DNA of 51,036 nt from Acidimicrobiales bacterium (GTDB lineage Bacteria > Actinomycetota > Acidimicrobiia > Acidimicrobiales > Aldehydirespiratoraceae). The notes beneath the pieces are model-generated. The model saw only the letters and a list, made by a program, of their open reading frames with translations, was not told where the DNA came from and made no database searches. Location: contig JAJCXZ010000067.1 in the NCBI GenBank assembly GCA_029263175.1, forward strand, positions 1 to 51,036, in the 5' to 3' direction. The position numbers and the translations under genes were made by a program. Of the stretch, positions 17,245-25,691 are shown in pieces. The first letter of the stretch is position 1. The number at the start of each line of letters is the position of its first letter.

Positions 17245-18180
17245 ATGACCGCACCGCGGATCATGCTGATCCTCACGGAGAACGAGACCATCGTCGACCG
17301 TCAGGATCTGGAGACACTGATCGACTGGGCCGTCACGGCCGAGCGGTTGGGCGTCGACGGAATCATGCTGAGCGACCACCTGACGCTCGGACCGACGGCC
17401 GGCGACCAGGGGCGCATGGCGAACCCGCGGGCCTATGCAATGCCCGGCAACCAGGATCCCGCCACCCCGTGGCCGGACTCGCTGATGCTCTTCGCCGCCA
17501 TTGCGGCGCGCACCACGACGCTGCGTCTCTTCGGCGGCGCAATCATCGCCCCCCTTCGCCACCCCGTGCAGCTGGCCAAGCAACTCGCCACCCTCGATCT
17601 CCTCTCCCAGGGCCGCCTCATCGTCCAACCCACCGTGAGCTGGCACCAGGACGAATACGCGCACCTCGGTGTGCCATTTCACCAACGAGGCAAGCTGCTC
17701 GACGAGCACCTCGCCATCTGGAAGCTGCTCTGGACGCAAACGCCGGCGTCGTACCACTCCGACTTCTTCTCCTTCGATGACCTCTACATGGAACCGAAGC
17801 CGCATCGCCCCGGTGGCCCGCTCCTCTGGTTCGGCGGACAGACGCTTGGTGAGCCGATTGCCCGTCGCCTCGTCGAACACGGATCCGGATTCCATCCGCT
17901 CGGGGTGCCTGCACCCCCCGAGCTCGACATGATCCGCGAACGAATGACGGCGGCCGGCCGCGACTTCGACGAGCTCGAGAAGATCGGCGGCATTCGGGCG
18001 GTGTTCCCCGACGACAGCTCCCCGTCATCTCTCGAAGACGGACTCGCATCGATCCCGTCACAGATCGCTGACGGCTACACGACCTTCTGTGTGAAACCCA
18101 ACCAGTTCATCGACGACGCCCGCCACTTCGAGCCGTTCATGCGTGATCTCGTCGCTGCCTTCGCCGACATGTCAGTCTGA
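17245..18180 (+). CDS. LLM-class flavin/F420-dependent oxidoreductase
   Basis: A 311-residue TIM-barrel protein of the luciferase-like monooxygenase superfamily. Characteristic stretches are AERLGVDGIMLSDHL, LFGGAIIAPLRHPVQLAKQLATLDLLSQGR and the later LWFGGQT. Actinobacterial members often use F420 rather than FMN; the sequence alone does not decide which. A role as monooxygenase or F420-linked dehydrogenase in the same pathway as the aminotransferase six bases upstream and the SDR five bases downstream is likely. The ATG at 17245 is the only sensible start. Confidence 0.85.
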   Translation: MTAPRIMLILTENETIVDRQDLETLIDWAVTAERLGVDGIMLSDHLTLGPTAGDQGRMANPRAYAMPGNQDPATPWPDSLMLFAAIAARTTTLRLFGGAIIAPLRHPVQLAKQLATLDLLSQGRLIVQPTVSWHQDEYAHLGVPFHQRGKLLDEHLAIWKLLWTQTPASYHSDFFSFDDLYMEPKPHRPGGPLLWFGGQTLGEPIARRLVEHGSGFHPLGVPAPPELDMIRERMTAAGRDFDELEKIGGIRAVFPDDSSPSSLEDGLASIPSQIADGYTTFCVKPNQFIDDARHFEPFMRDLVAAFADMSV

Positions 18181-18184
18181 CAAG

Positions 18185-18925
18185 ATGACCGCTCGCGATC
18201 TTGTCGGCTACAGAGCCGTCGTCACCGGGGCCTCGGCAGGGATCGGGGCCGGCATCGCCGCACGGCTTCGAGCAGCCGGCGCTGACGTCATGTCCATCTC
18301 TCGATCCGGCGTGGCCGGCGACGGCGCCCACGGAATGGCCGCTGATCTCTCCGATCCCACCCAACTCGACGACGTCGTCGACCGTGCGCTCACCGAGCTG
18401 GGCGGCCTCGACATTCTCGTCAACAACGCAGGCCTGGCCGAATGGCGCGAACTCGACGAGATCGACCGCGACTACTTCGATCAGCTGATGGCCCTCAATG
18501 TCTGGGCGCCGCTCCGGCTGAGTCAACTCGCCCGACCCGCGCTGGCCGAATCGACCAACGCCTCGATCACGATGATCGGCTCCCTCGACGGCACCCGCCC
18601 GTCACCCGGCGCAGCCGTCTACGGCGCCACCAAGGCCGGGCTCGCCGCGATCACCACCACTCTCGCCAAGGAACTGGCCGGCGACGACATCCGGGTCAAT
18701 CAGGTCAACCCCGGCCTCATCGAGACACCAATGGCGGCCGATGCCGTCGCCCACGTCAGCGAAAGCGGGCGTCGGATCAACCTGGTCGGCCGCGTCGGCC
18801 AGCCGGACGAAATCGCGGGCCTCGTGCACTACCTCGTCTCACCGTCGGGCCGATTCGTCAACGCCGCCCAGATGCTTGTCGACGGCGGCGCCCTCGCCAT
18901 GGGCCCGTTCGACGATCTGACCTAG
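18185..18925 (+). CDS. Short-chain dehydrogenase/reductase
   Basis: A 246-residue SDR with the Rossmann nucleotide motif VVTGASAGIGAG, the NNAG motif (ILVNNAG), catalytic Ser (MIGSLDG) and YGATKAG (YxxxK). The C-terminus DGGALAMG is typical of classical SDRs. I start it at ATG 18185 rather than the longer frame, which would overlap the LLM gene. NAD(P)-linked oxidation of an alcohol or reduction of a ketone is expected. It is the last gene of the aminotransferase operon, and its TAG stop lies inside a short tandem repeat. Confidence 0.85.
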   Translation: MTARDLVGYRAVVTGASAGIGAGIAARLRAAGADVMSISRSGVAGDGAHGMAADLSDPTQLDDVVDRALTELGGLDILVNNAGLAEWRELDEIDRDYFDQLMALNVWAPLRLSQLARPALAESTNASITMIGSLDGTRPSPGAAVYGATKAGLAAITTTLAKELAGDDIRVNQVNPGLIETPMAADAVAHVSESGRRINLVGRVGQPDEIAGLVHYLVSPSGRFVNAAQMLVDGGALAMGPFDDLT

Positions 18926-18955
18926 CCGTCACCTTCTAGCCGTCACCTTCTAGCC
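18922..18955. repeat. 14-bp tandem repeat at the end of the SDR gene
   Basis: The unit CTAGCCGTCACCTT occurs twice head to tail (18922-18935 and 18936-18949) followed by CTAGCC. The first copy contains the SDR stop codon, so the repeat adds no residues. It may come from replication slippage; no function is evident. Confidence 0.6.
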
Positions 18956-19009
18956 AGTGGCTGAATTGTTTCCCTTGCCACCACTGACGAAACGTGAAAC
19001 TGTGTTTTT

Positions 19010-19015
19010 TATACA
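19010..19015 (+). promoter_or_regulatory. Candidate -10 element for the ABC importer operon
   Basis: TATACA lies in an unusually AT-rich stretch (about 18991-19020) in an otherwise GC-rich region, directly upstream of the operator at 19020-19039 and 69 bases before the binding-protein ATG. No convincing -35 box sits at normal spacing. If this is the promoter, the operator would overlap the transcription start. Confidence 0.4.
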
Positions 19016-19019
19016 AAAG

Positions 19020-19039
19020 ATCGTTTGTTCCCGAACGAT
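19020..19039. promoter_or_regulatory. Predicted MarR operator before the ABC importer operon
   Basis: ATCGTTTGTT/CCCGAACGAT: the outer six bases on each side are perfectly symmetric and match the arms of the site at 37127-37146, while the centre deviates. It lies between a candidate -10 element and the binding-protein gene (start 19084), a position suited to repression. Confidence 0.65.
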
Positions 19040-19083
19040 CACCCGGTCTAGCGTTCGCGGACCAATATCTGGAGGGATTCCCA

Positions 19084-20322
19084 ATGAAGTTCAAGTTCCT
19101 GATCGCGTTGCTCGCGGTCTTCAGTCTCGTTGCCGCAGCCTGCGGGGATGACGACGCCGACACCGGCGCCGGTGATTCCGGCGGCACCGAGTCCGGGGGC
19201 GACGGCGCCGGTCTCGACATCGACGCCATCCTCGCCGCAGACCTCGACGCCTGCGAAACCGCCCCAACCGGTGACCCGATCAAGGTCGGCATGGCGATGG
19301 ACTTCTCTGACGTCGTCGGCTTCGTCGACATCCCCGGCTCGAAGCTCGTCCCCTACATCGCGGAACTGGCGAACTGCAACGGCGGAATCAACGGCCGTCC
19401 GGTCGAAGTCCAGGTTGCCGAGGTCGGCGACGACGCCTCCCTCGCCGCTCAGGAGCTCCTCGACTGGGGCGCACACTTCCTGATCGGCCCGCCCTTCGCC
19501 GACTTCGCGCTGCCGATCCTTCAGGCCACTGAAGGAAACGTCCCGCTGTTCGTGGCCGCCTCGACCGAGCCGACGCTCGCCGACGCCTCGATCAACTCCT
19601 GGCTCGTGACGTTCGACGACAACCTGATGGCCGCGGCCGCCGCCCAGTGGGCGCTCGACAACGGCATCACCCGCGCCATCCTCTTCACCGAGGGTGAGGG
19701 GGTGCCGTACACCGGCGTCAACCCCGATGCCTTCAAGGCGCACTTCGAGGCCAACGGTGGCACAGTCGTCAGCGAGCAGACCTACGTCTGGGCCGCGGAC
19801 ACCGACTTCTCCGCTCAGGTCAACGAGATCGCCGGTATCTCCGAGAACAACGAGATCGTGTACTCGGCCGCCCTCGGCTTCCAGGTCACGGCCCTTCGGG
19901 GCCAGCTCGAAGGCCAGGGCCTCGACGGCCTGACCTACGCGGGCACCGACGCCCTCGATGCCACTGGCATCCAGTTCGAGGACAACAACGAAGGCATCGT
20001 CCACACCCCCCACGTGAGCATCGCGGCGGGCGACCGCAACGACGCCATGCTCGCCGGCTACGAAGCCGCCAAGGGTGAGGCACTCGAGAGCCGCGGCTTC
20101 ATGCCGCTCTACGTCGACTCCATGTTCCTGGGCATCCAGGCCATGCTCGACTGTGGCTGTGACGACCCGAGCCAGATCGGTGACGCCGTCGCCGCCATCT
20201 CCGGCTTCGAAGGTCTCTCCGGCACGATCACCTACGCGGGCACCAACGGCATTCCGCCGAAGGCAGTCCCGATCAACCAGATCGTTGGTGGCGAAGACAC
20301 GCTCGTCGACACCATCGGCTGA
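19084..20322 (+). CDS. Branched-chain amino acid-type ABC transporter substrate-binding lipoprotein
   Basis: A 412-residue periplasmic-binding-protein type I (Leu/Ile/Val-binding fold) receptor anchored by lipobox LVAAAC at about residue 20. Family features include KVGMAMDFSDVVGFVDIPG near the N-terminus and the NCNGGINGRPVEVQ segment. GGAGGG at 19071-19076 is 7 bases before the ATG and rules out the longer frame upstream. Such receptors in catabolic clusters often bind aromatic acids, amides or short-chain compounds rather than amino acids. It is the first gene of a seven-gene operon controlled by the predicted operator at 19020-19039. Confidence 0.92.
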   Translation: MKFKFLIALLAVFSLVAAACGDDDADTGAGDSGGTESGGDGAGLDIDAILAADLDACETAPTGDPIKVGMAMDFSDVVGFVDIPGSKLVPYIAELANCNGGINGRPVEVQVAEVGDDASLAAQELLDWGAHFLIGPPFADFALPILQATEGNVPLFVAASTEPTLADASINSWLVTFDDNLMAAAAAQWALDNGITRAILFTEGEGVPYTGVNPDAFKAHFEANGGTVVSEQTYVWAADTDFSAQVNEIAGISENNEIVYSAALGFQVTALRGQLEGQGLDGLTYAGTDALDATGIQFEDNNEGIVHTPHVSIAAGDRNDAMLAGYEAAKGEALESRGFMPLYVDSMFLGIQAMLDCGCDDPSQIGDAVAAISGFEGLSGTITYAGTNGIPPKAVPINQIVGGEDTLVDTIG

Positions 20323-20343
20323 GCTAGTTCAGGCTGAACAACC

Positions 20344-21054
20344 GTGCTCGAAGTTGCGGGACTCACAACCAAATACGGTGCGATCTCCGCACTTCGAGAT
20401 GCAACGCTGACCGTCGGGTCCGGTGAGGTCATTGGCCTCATCGGACCCAACGGGGCAGGCAAGACAACCTTGCTGAACTCAGTTGCCGGGCTGCTCGACC
20501 CGGCGGCGGGCAGCATCAGCTTCGACGGGGTCGACGTCACCGGCTCCTCGCCCGAGAAGCTCCTGCGCGCCGGGCTGGCGCTGGTCCCCGAGCACCGACG
20601 CATCTTCACCGACATGACGGTGGAGGAGAACCTCAAGATCGGCGGCATCACCCGATCCGCTGCCGATCGCGCGTCCGACCTCGACGAAATGGCCGAGCTC
20701 TTCCCGGTCCTGCGGGACAAGTGGACGACTGCCGCCGGCTTCTTGTCCGGCGGCGAGGCGCAACAGCTCGCCATCGCTCGCGCCCTCATGTCGCGTCCCA
20801 AGCTGCTCATGATGGACGAACCGTCGCTGGGGCTCGCACCGATTCTCGTCGACGTCGTCTTCAATCTGATCGCCACTCTCAGGGAGCAGGGCCGCACCCT
20901 GCTCGTCGTCGAGCAGAACGCCACCCGGATGCTGGCCGCTTCCGACCGGGCCTACGTGCTGCGCAGCGGCGAGATCGTCGCCACCGGCACCGGCACCGAA
21001 CTCAGCGGCCGCGACGACCTGTTCGACACCTTCGTCGGCGGCGCCGGGGCCTGA
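20344..21054 (+). CDS. ABC transporter ATPase, LivF type
   Basis: A 236-residue ATPase with Walker A GPNGAGKTT, signature FLSGGEAQQLAIARAL and Walker B LLMMDEPSLGLAP. The last motif (SLGLAP) marks the LivF rather than the LivG class. It starts with GTG 21 bases after the binding-protein gene; a 13-bp near palindrome (20327-20339) lies in that gap. LivF pairs with the ATPase domain fused to LivM downstream to power import. Confidence 0.9.
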   Translation: MLEVAGLTTKYGAISALRDATLTVGSGEVIGLIGPNGAGKTTLLNSVAGLLDPAAGSISFDGVDVTGSSPEKLLRAGLALVPEHRRIFTDMTVEENLKIGGITRSAADRASDLDEMAELFPVLRDKWTTAAGFLSGGEAQQLAIARALMSRPKLLMMDEPSLGLAPILVDVVFNLIATLREQGRTLLVVEQNATRMLAASDRAYVLRSGEIVATGTGTELSGRDDLFDTFVGGAGA

Positions 21055-21055
21055 C

Positions 21056-21943
21056 GTGATCGAACTTCTCCAGAACCTCATCGACGGACTGGGTCGAGGC
21101 AGCATCTACGCCCTCCTGGCCTTGGGCGTGGCCGTCATCTTCGGCGTCATGCACCTTCTCAATTTTGCCCACGGTGAGCTCATCACCGTTGGCGGCTACG
21201 CGGCCTACGCCGCGTCGAACCAGGGCTGGTCCTGGTACGTCATCACCCCGCTGATCATCGTCTGTGCAGTCGGCGCATCACTCCTCATCGAGCGCATCGC
21301 GTTCAGCCGGGTCCGTGGTGCCTCCGACTTCACCTTGTTGCTGACGTCGTTCGGCGTGCATTTCGTGGTGTCGGCGATCTTCCTCCTCTATGTCTCTGCA
21401 TCGGTGAAGACGTTCTCCCGACCAAGGTGGGTCACCAACACATACTCGGTGGGCTCGCTCAACATCGAAGTCTTCGACACCGTGGTGATCGTCGTCACGG
21501 TCATCACCTTGCTCGCCACCACGTGGCTCCTGCAGCGCACCATGTTCGGACTCGCCCTTCGCGGCGCCGCCGCCGATTTCGACACTGCTCGCCTCATGGG
21601 CGTGAAGTCCGACTCGGTCATCCGCGGCGCCTTTGCCCTGAGCGGCCTACTCGCCGGAATCGCCGGGGTGTTCTGGCTCATGCGCTCCGGTTCGACCACA
21701 CCCAGCGCCGGTATCGACCCGATGCTCAGCGGCGTGCTCGCCGCGCTGATCGGCGGCCTCGGCTCCCTCCGGGGCGCCGTGCTCGGTGGATTCGTGCTCG
21801 GGCTCGCCGAGGTGCTGCTCCGATCCCGCCTTCCCGACGGCATCGCCCCGCTCACCGACGGTGTCGTGTTCGTACTCATCGCCTTGCTCTTCATCTTCCG
21901 TCCCCAAGGCCTGATCACCGTGGCTCATGCGGAGCGTGTGTGA
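21056..21943 (+). CDS. ABC transporter permease, LivH type
   Basis: A 295-residue polytopic membrane protein. The N-terminal GRGSIYALLALGVAVIFGVMHLLNFAHG and the loop GSLRGAVLGGFVLGLAEVL are hallmarks of LivH permeases. It starts with GTG one base after the livF stop and ends overlapping the next gene by one base (TGATG), so the genes are coupled. With the LivM part of the next gene it forms the membrane channel. Confidence 0.9.
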   Translation: MIELLQNLIDGLGRGSIYALLALGVAVIFGVMHLLNFAHGELITVGGYAAYAASNQGWSWYVITPLIIVCAVGASLLIERIAFSRVRGASDFTLLLTSFGVHFVVSAIFLLYVSASVKTFSRPRWVTNTYSVGSLNIEVFDTVVIVVTVITLLATTWLLQRTMFGLALRGAAADFDTARLMGVKSDSVIRGAFALSGLLAGIAGVFWLMRSGSTTPSAGIDPMLSGVLAALIGGLGSLRGAVLGGFVLGLAEVLLRSRLPDGIAPLTDGVVFVLIALLFIFRPQGLITVAHAERV

Positions 21944-23805
21944 TGTTCCCCAAGTTCGACCGCGACATCGCGTTCCCGCTGCTCGGCAGCCTGATCCTCT
22001 TCGGCATGCTCGCGGGTGCGGGCGTCGTCTACCAGGCGCTGTTCGACGGCGGCGCCGCCGAGCGTCTCATCACGGTGATGCTGATCGATGCCATCATCGT
22101 GCTCGGCATCCAGGTCTACGTGGGCAACACCGGTGTCCTGTCCTTTGGCCATATCGGCTTCGGCGCCATCGCCGGCTACACCTTCGCCGTCCTCGCCATC
22201 ACCCCGGAGGAGAAGGCCAAGCGCATCCCGGACGCACCATTCGGTCTCGCCGACGTCGACATGAGCAGCACGCTGGCGATCATCATTGCCGTGGTCGTTG
22301 CGTGCCTCGCGGCGGTGATTCTCGGAATCGGTCTCGCCCGCTCCGGCGCTCAATCAGGCGCAGTGTCCGCCACCGTCATCACTCTGGCCCTGCTCTTCGT
22401 CACTCACGAGGTTTCCCGCAACTGGCCTGAGCTCACCGGCGGCGAACGAGTCGGCCTCTTCTTCCCGATCGGTGGGGCGCTCGACACTCGCGCACCGATC
22501 TATCTGGCGCTGCTCGGCTCCCTGATCGTTGCCCGCTTGTATGCGCAGAGTCGCAGTGGCCGCCTGGCTGTCGCCGCCCGCGAAGACAACCTGGCCGCCC
22601 GGGCCATGGGGGTCAATCCGCTTGTTCAGCAGATGGTGGCGCTGATCATCTCCGTTGCGATCGTGGCCGTCGGCGCAAGCCTGTCGGTCTACGAGGACGG
22701 CTCGCTGCTGCCGGAGAACTTCTTCTTCGACTTCACCTTGCTCACGCTCGTGATGCTGATCGTCGGCGGCCGCAACAGCGTCACCGGCGCGGTACTCGGT
22801 GTCGCCGTGATGACCGCGGGCCGCGAGCTTGCTCGCCGCCTCGGCCAGGACGGCTTCGAGATCTTGGGCATCGGCCTCGACGGCAAGCCCCTCGACTGGA
22901 TCTTCAGGGAGAACCTGCAGACCGTCTTCCTCGGCCTCTCCATGCTCGGCTTCATGATCTGGCGCCCCAAGGGGCTGCTTGACGACTGGGAGCTCGACGA
23001 GTGGCTCCGTTCCCGTGTACGCCGCAACCACCCCGATCCTCAGCCCGAGCCGCTTCCCGAGGTCGTGGCCGACACAACGTCGGTGCTCCACGCCGAGCAC
23101 ATAGACGTCAAGTTCGGCGGTTTCAAGGCGCTCGCCGATGCCGGCCTCCACGCCAACGGTGGGGAGGTCGTCGGCATCATCGGGCCCAACGGCGCCGGCA
23201 AGACCACCCTCGTCAATGTCATCACCGGGCTCGTGCAGCCCAGCGCCGGCGAGTTCTTCATCGACGGCGACGACGTCAGCAAGACGCAGACCTACGAGCT
23301 CGCTCGGCGGGGCATCGTCCGCACCTTCCAGAACCTGCGGCTGTTCGGTGCCCTCACGGTCCGCGAAAACGTCGAGGTCTCATCCCTCATCGCTCAGTCA
23401 CACCGCATCGGCCGCACGATCCCGGATATCGATGCCCTCATCGCCGAGGCGGGCCTGTGGGAACACCGGGACCGCCGCGCCAACGCGCTCGACTACGGCA
23501 ACTCTCGCCGTCTCGAACTGGCGCGGGCCGCCGCCCTCGCTCCCTCCTTCCTTCTTCTCGACGAACCGACCAGCGGCATGAGCAACAGCGAGTCACTCGA
23601 GATGATCGAACAGGTTCGCCACATGGCTGCCACCGTCGGCGCCGGCGTGATCGTCATCGACCACGACCTCGGCTTCATCACCGGCATTTCCGACCGCATC
23701 TACGCGTTCGACCAGGGCGCAGTGATCGCCGTCGGCACGCCCGAAGAAATCCAAGCCAACCATCGAGTCCAGGCCGCGTACCTCGGGTCGACAGCCGAGG
23801 CATGA
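21943..23805 (+). CDS. Fused LivM-type permease and LivG-type ATPase
   Basis: A 620-residue two-domain protein. Residues 1 to about 345 are a LivM permease with the motif VLSFGHIGFGAIAGYTFAV and several transmembrane segments. After a charged linker rich in Pro and Glu, residues about 385-620 are a LivG ATPase with Walker A GPNGAGKTT (about 414-422), the LivG-type signature LDYGNSRRLELARAAAL and Walker B FLLLDEPTSGM. In most bacteria these are separate genes. The fusion fixes a 1:1 ratio of the two subunits. It overlaps livH by one base and the GntR gene by four (ATGA). Confidence 0.9.
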   Translation: MFPKFDRDIAFPLLGSLILFGMLAGAGVVYQALFDGGAAERLITVMLIDAIIVLGIQVYVGNTGVLSFGHIGFGAIAGYTFAVLAITPEEKAKRIPDAPFGLADVDMSSTLAIIIAVVVACLAAVILGIGLARSGAQSGAVSATVITLALLFVTHEVSRNWPELTGGERVGLFFPIGGALDTRAPIYLALLGSLIVARLYAQSRSGRLAVAAREDNLAARAMGVNPLVQQMVALIISVAIVAVGASLSVYEDGSLLPENFFFDFTLLTLVMLIVGGRNSVTGAVLGVAVMTAGRELARRLGQDGFEILGIGLDGKPLDWIFRENLQTVFLGLSMLGFMIWRPKGLLDDWELDEWLRSRVRRNHPDPQPEPLPEVVADTTSVLHAEHIDVKFGGFKALADAGLHANGGEVVGIIGPNGAGKTTLVNVITGLVQPSAGEFFIDGDDVSKTQTYELARRGIVRTFQNLRLFGALTVRENVEVSSLIAQSHRIGRTIPDIDALIAEAGLWEHRDRRANALDYGNSRRLELARAAALAPSFLLLDEPTSGMSNSESLEMIEQVRHMAATVGAGVIVIDHDLGFITGISDRIYAFDQGAVIAVGTPEEIQANHRVQAAYLGSTAEA

Positions 23806-24521
23806 GCGACGCCGGCTCGTACCCGTCGGTCGCCGCGATCGCCCGCCGCCGCGGTGGACTCGCGGAGGAAGTCGTCGGCTACGTGCGCGACCTCATCCTC
23901 ACCGGCACCCTGAAACCCGGCTGGAAGATCGACCAGGACGCAATCGGCCGCGCCCTCGGGGTGAGCCGCTCACCGATCCGCGAGGCCCTGGTCGTGCTCG
24001 GCCAGGAGGGTCTCCTCGAGGTGACACCTCGGCGGGGCGCGTTCGTTGCCCGCCTCACGCCCGAAGACATCGTGGATCACTATGAGCTCGTCGGCCTCGT
24101 GTCCGGTCGGGCCGCCGCGATCGCCGCAGACACCCTCAAAGACGAGGATCGCGACGAACTCGAAACCATTCACGCCCGATTCGTCGCCGGCACCGGAGTC
24201 GACTACTCGGCGCTGAACAATGCGTTTCACCGCATCATCAACACCAGCGCACCCCGCCGCACCCGTTGGCTGCTCGGCCACCTCGGGCGCTCCGTGCCCG
24301 CCAACTACTACGAGTTCGCCAACGGCTGGGATGCCCGGGCGGTGCAGCATCACGAGGACATCCTCGATGCAATCCTGCAACGAGACGCCGAACGCGCTCG
24401 GCGGGCCATGGAAGACCATCTCCACGAGAGTGGGCTCGCCGCCGTGGACGCCCTGCGCACCCAGGGCTTCTGGGACGAGACCAGCCCTCCTGCCTCCCCC
24501 AACGAGAAAGGCCGCTCGTGA
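23802..24521 (+). CDS. GntR-family (FadR/FCD-type) transcriptional regulator
   Basis: A 239-residue regulator with an N-terminal winged helix (about 15-85; helix-turn-helix DAIGRALGVSRSPIREALVVL and wing LEVTPRRGAFVARL) and an all-helical FCD ligand domain (about 95-225). FCD members usually respond to carboxylic acids or their derivatives. The gene is buried in the transporter operon, overlapping livMG by four bases and the next gene by four (GTGA), so it likely senses the imported compound or an intermediate. Its binding site was not identified. GntR regulators also accompany P450 genes in mycobacterial cyclic-amine clusters. Confidence 0.88.
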   Translation: MSDAGSYPSVAAIARRRGGLAEEVVGYVRDLILTGTLKPGWKIDQDAIGRALGVSRSPIREALVVLGQEGLLEVTPRRGAFVARLTPEDIVDHYELVGLVSGRAAAIAADTLKDEDRDELETIHARFVAGTGVDYSALNNAFHRIINTSAPRRTRWLLGHLGRSVPANYYEFANGWDARAVQHHEDILDAILQRDAERARRAMEDHLHESGLAAVDALRTQGFWDETSPPASPNEKGRS

Positions 24522-25681
24522 GCAAGCCCTCCGACTTCGACGACATCCGAACCGAAGTTCGTCGCCTGTGTGACAAGTACGGCAACGAGTACTGGCGGGG
24601 TCTCGAGCCCGACAAGTATCCCACCGAGTTCGTGACCGAACTCACCACCCAGGGCTGGCTCGGTTCGCTCATCCCCGAGGAATACGGTGGTGGCGGGCTC
24701 AGCCTGGCCGGCGCTTCGGTCATCCTCGAAGAGATCTCGGCCAGCGGCGGCAACCCCTCGGCCTGCCACGCCCAGATGTACGTGATGGGAACCCTGCTGC
24801 GGCACGGCACCGAGAAACAGAAGCAGCACTACCTGCCCCAGGTCGCCGACGGCCGCAAGCGTCTTCAGGCCTTCGGCGTCACCGAACCCGCGGCGGGCTC
24901 CGAGACCACGGCCATCCGCACCCGCGCCGAACGCGACGGCGACATCTGGCGCATCAACGGCCAGAAGATCTGGACCAGCCGCGCCCTGCAGAGCGACCTC
25001 ATGATCCTGCTCGCCCGAACGTCGCCCGCCGATCAGGCCGAGGACCGTCTCGGCGGCCTTTCGGTGTTCATCCTCGAGATGCGTGATGACAGCGGTGAAC
25101 TGATCCCCGGTCTCACCATCACGCCGATCCCCACGATGATGAACCACAACACCAACGAGGTCTTCTTCGACGATGTGGAGATCCCCGCTGACGCCCTGAT
25201 CGGCACCGAGGGCAACGGATTCCGCCACATCCTCGACGGCATGAACGCCGAGCGCATCCTGATCGCCGGTGAGTGCGTCGGCGACGGCCGCTTCTTCCTC
25301 GAAAAGGCCAGCGCCTACGCCAACGAGCGCCAGGTCTTCGGCCGTCCCATCGGCATGAACCAGGGTGTGCAGTTCCCCCTGGCCAAGGCCTACGCCAACC
25401 TCGAGGCCGCGAATCTCATGCGGTGGAAGGCCGCCAACCTCTTCGACGCGGGCAAGTCGTGCGGTGCCGAGGCCAACATGGCGAAGATGCTCGCGTCCGA
25501 AGCATCGTGGGAAGCAGGCAACGCCGCGGTGCAGACCTTCGGTGGCTTCGGTTTCGCTGTCGAGTACGACATCGAGCGCAAGCTACGCGAGACCCGGCTC
25601 TACCAAGTCGCCCCGATCAACAACAACCTGGTGCTCGCGTTCGTTGCGCAGAAGTGCCTCGGCCTCCCGAAGTCCTACTGA
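24518..25681 (+). CDS. Acyl-CoA dehydrogenase
   Basis: A 387-residue flavoenzyme with a standard three-domain layout and the FAD/substrate loop FGVTEPAAGSETTAIRT. The usual C-terminal catalytic (Y)EGT stretch is replaced by QVAPINNNLV, but a Glu occurs in MNAERILIAGECVG, where isovaleryl-CoA and long-chain dehydrogenases carry their catalytic base, so activity is plausible. A branched short-chain acyl-CoA is a reasonable guess. The GTG at 24518 overlaps the GntR stop by four bases and sets the start. It is followed after 10 bases by the alcohol dehydrogenase. Confidence 0.85.
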   Translation: MSKPSDFDDIRTEVRRLCDKYGNEYWRGLEPDKYPTEFVTELTTQGWLGSLIPEEYGGGGLSLAGASVILEEISASGGNPSACHAQMYVMGTLLRHGTEKQKQHYLPQVADGRKRLQAFGVTEPAAGSETTAIRTRAERDGDIWRINGQKIWTSRALQSDLMILLARTSPADQAEDRLGGLSVFILEMRDDSGELIPGLTITPIPTMMNHNTNEVFFDDVEIPADALIGTEGNGFRHILDGMNAERILIAGECVGDGRFFLEKASAYANERQVFGRPIGMNQGVQFPLAKAYANLEAANLMRWKAANLFDAGKSCGAEANMAKMLASEASWEAGNAAVQTFGGFGFAVEYDIERKLRETRLYQVAPINNNLVLAFVAQKCLGLPKSY

Positions 25682-25691
25682 GGTGGCTGTC

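Noticed and set aside
16354-17895. 513-codon minus-strand open frame
   Set aside because: Shadow of the class III aminotransferase and LLM genes, both with intact family motifs on the plus strand; low-complexity composition.
20327-20339. 13-bp near palindrome between the binding-protein and LivF genes
   Set aside because: GTTCAG-G-CTGAAC has a one-base centre and cannot form a stable hairpin; it may be a protein site, but nothing else supports this.
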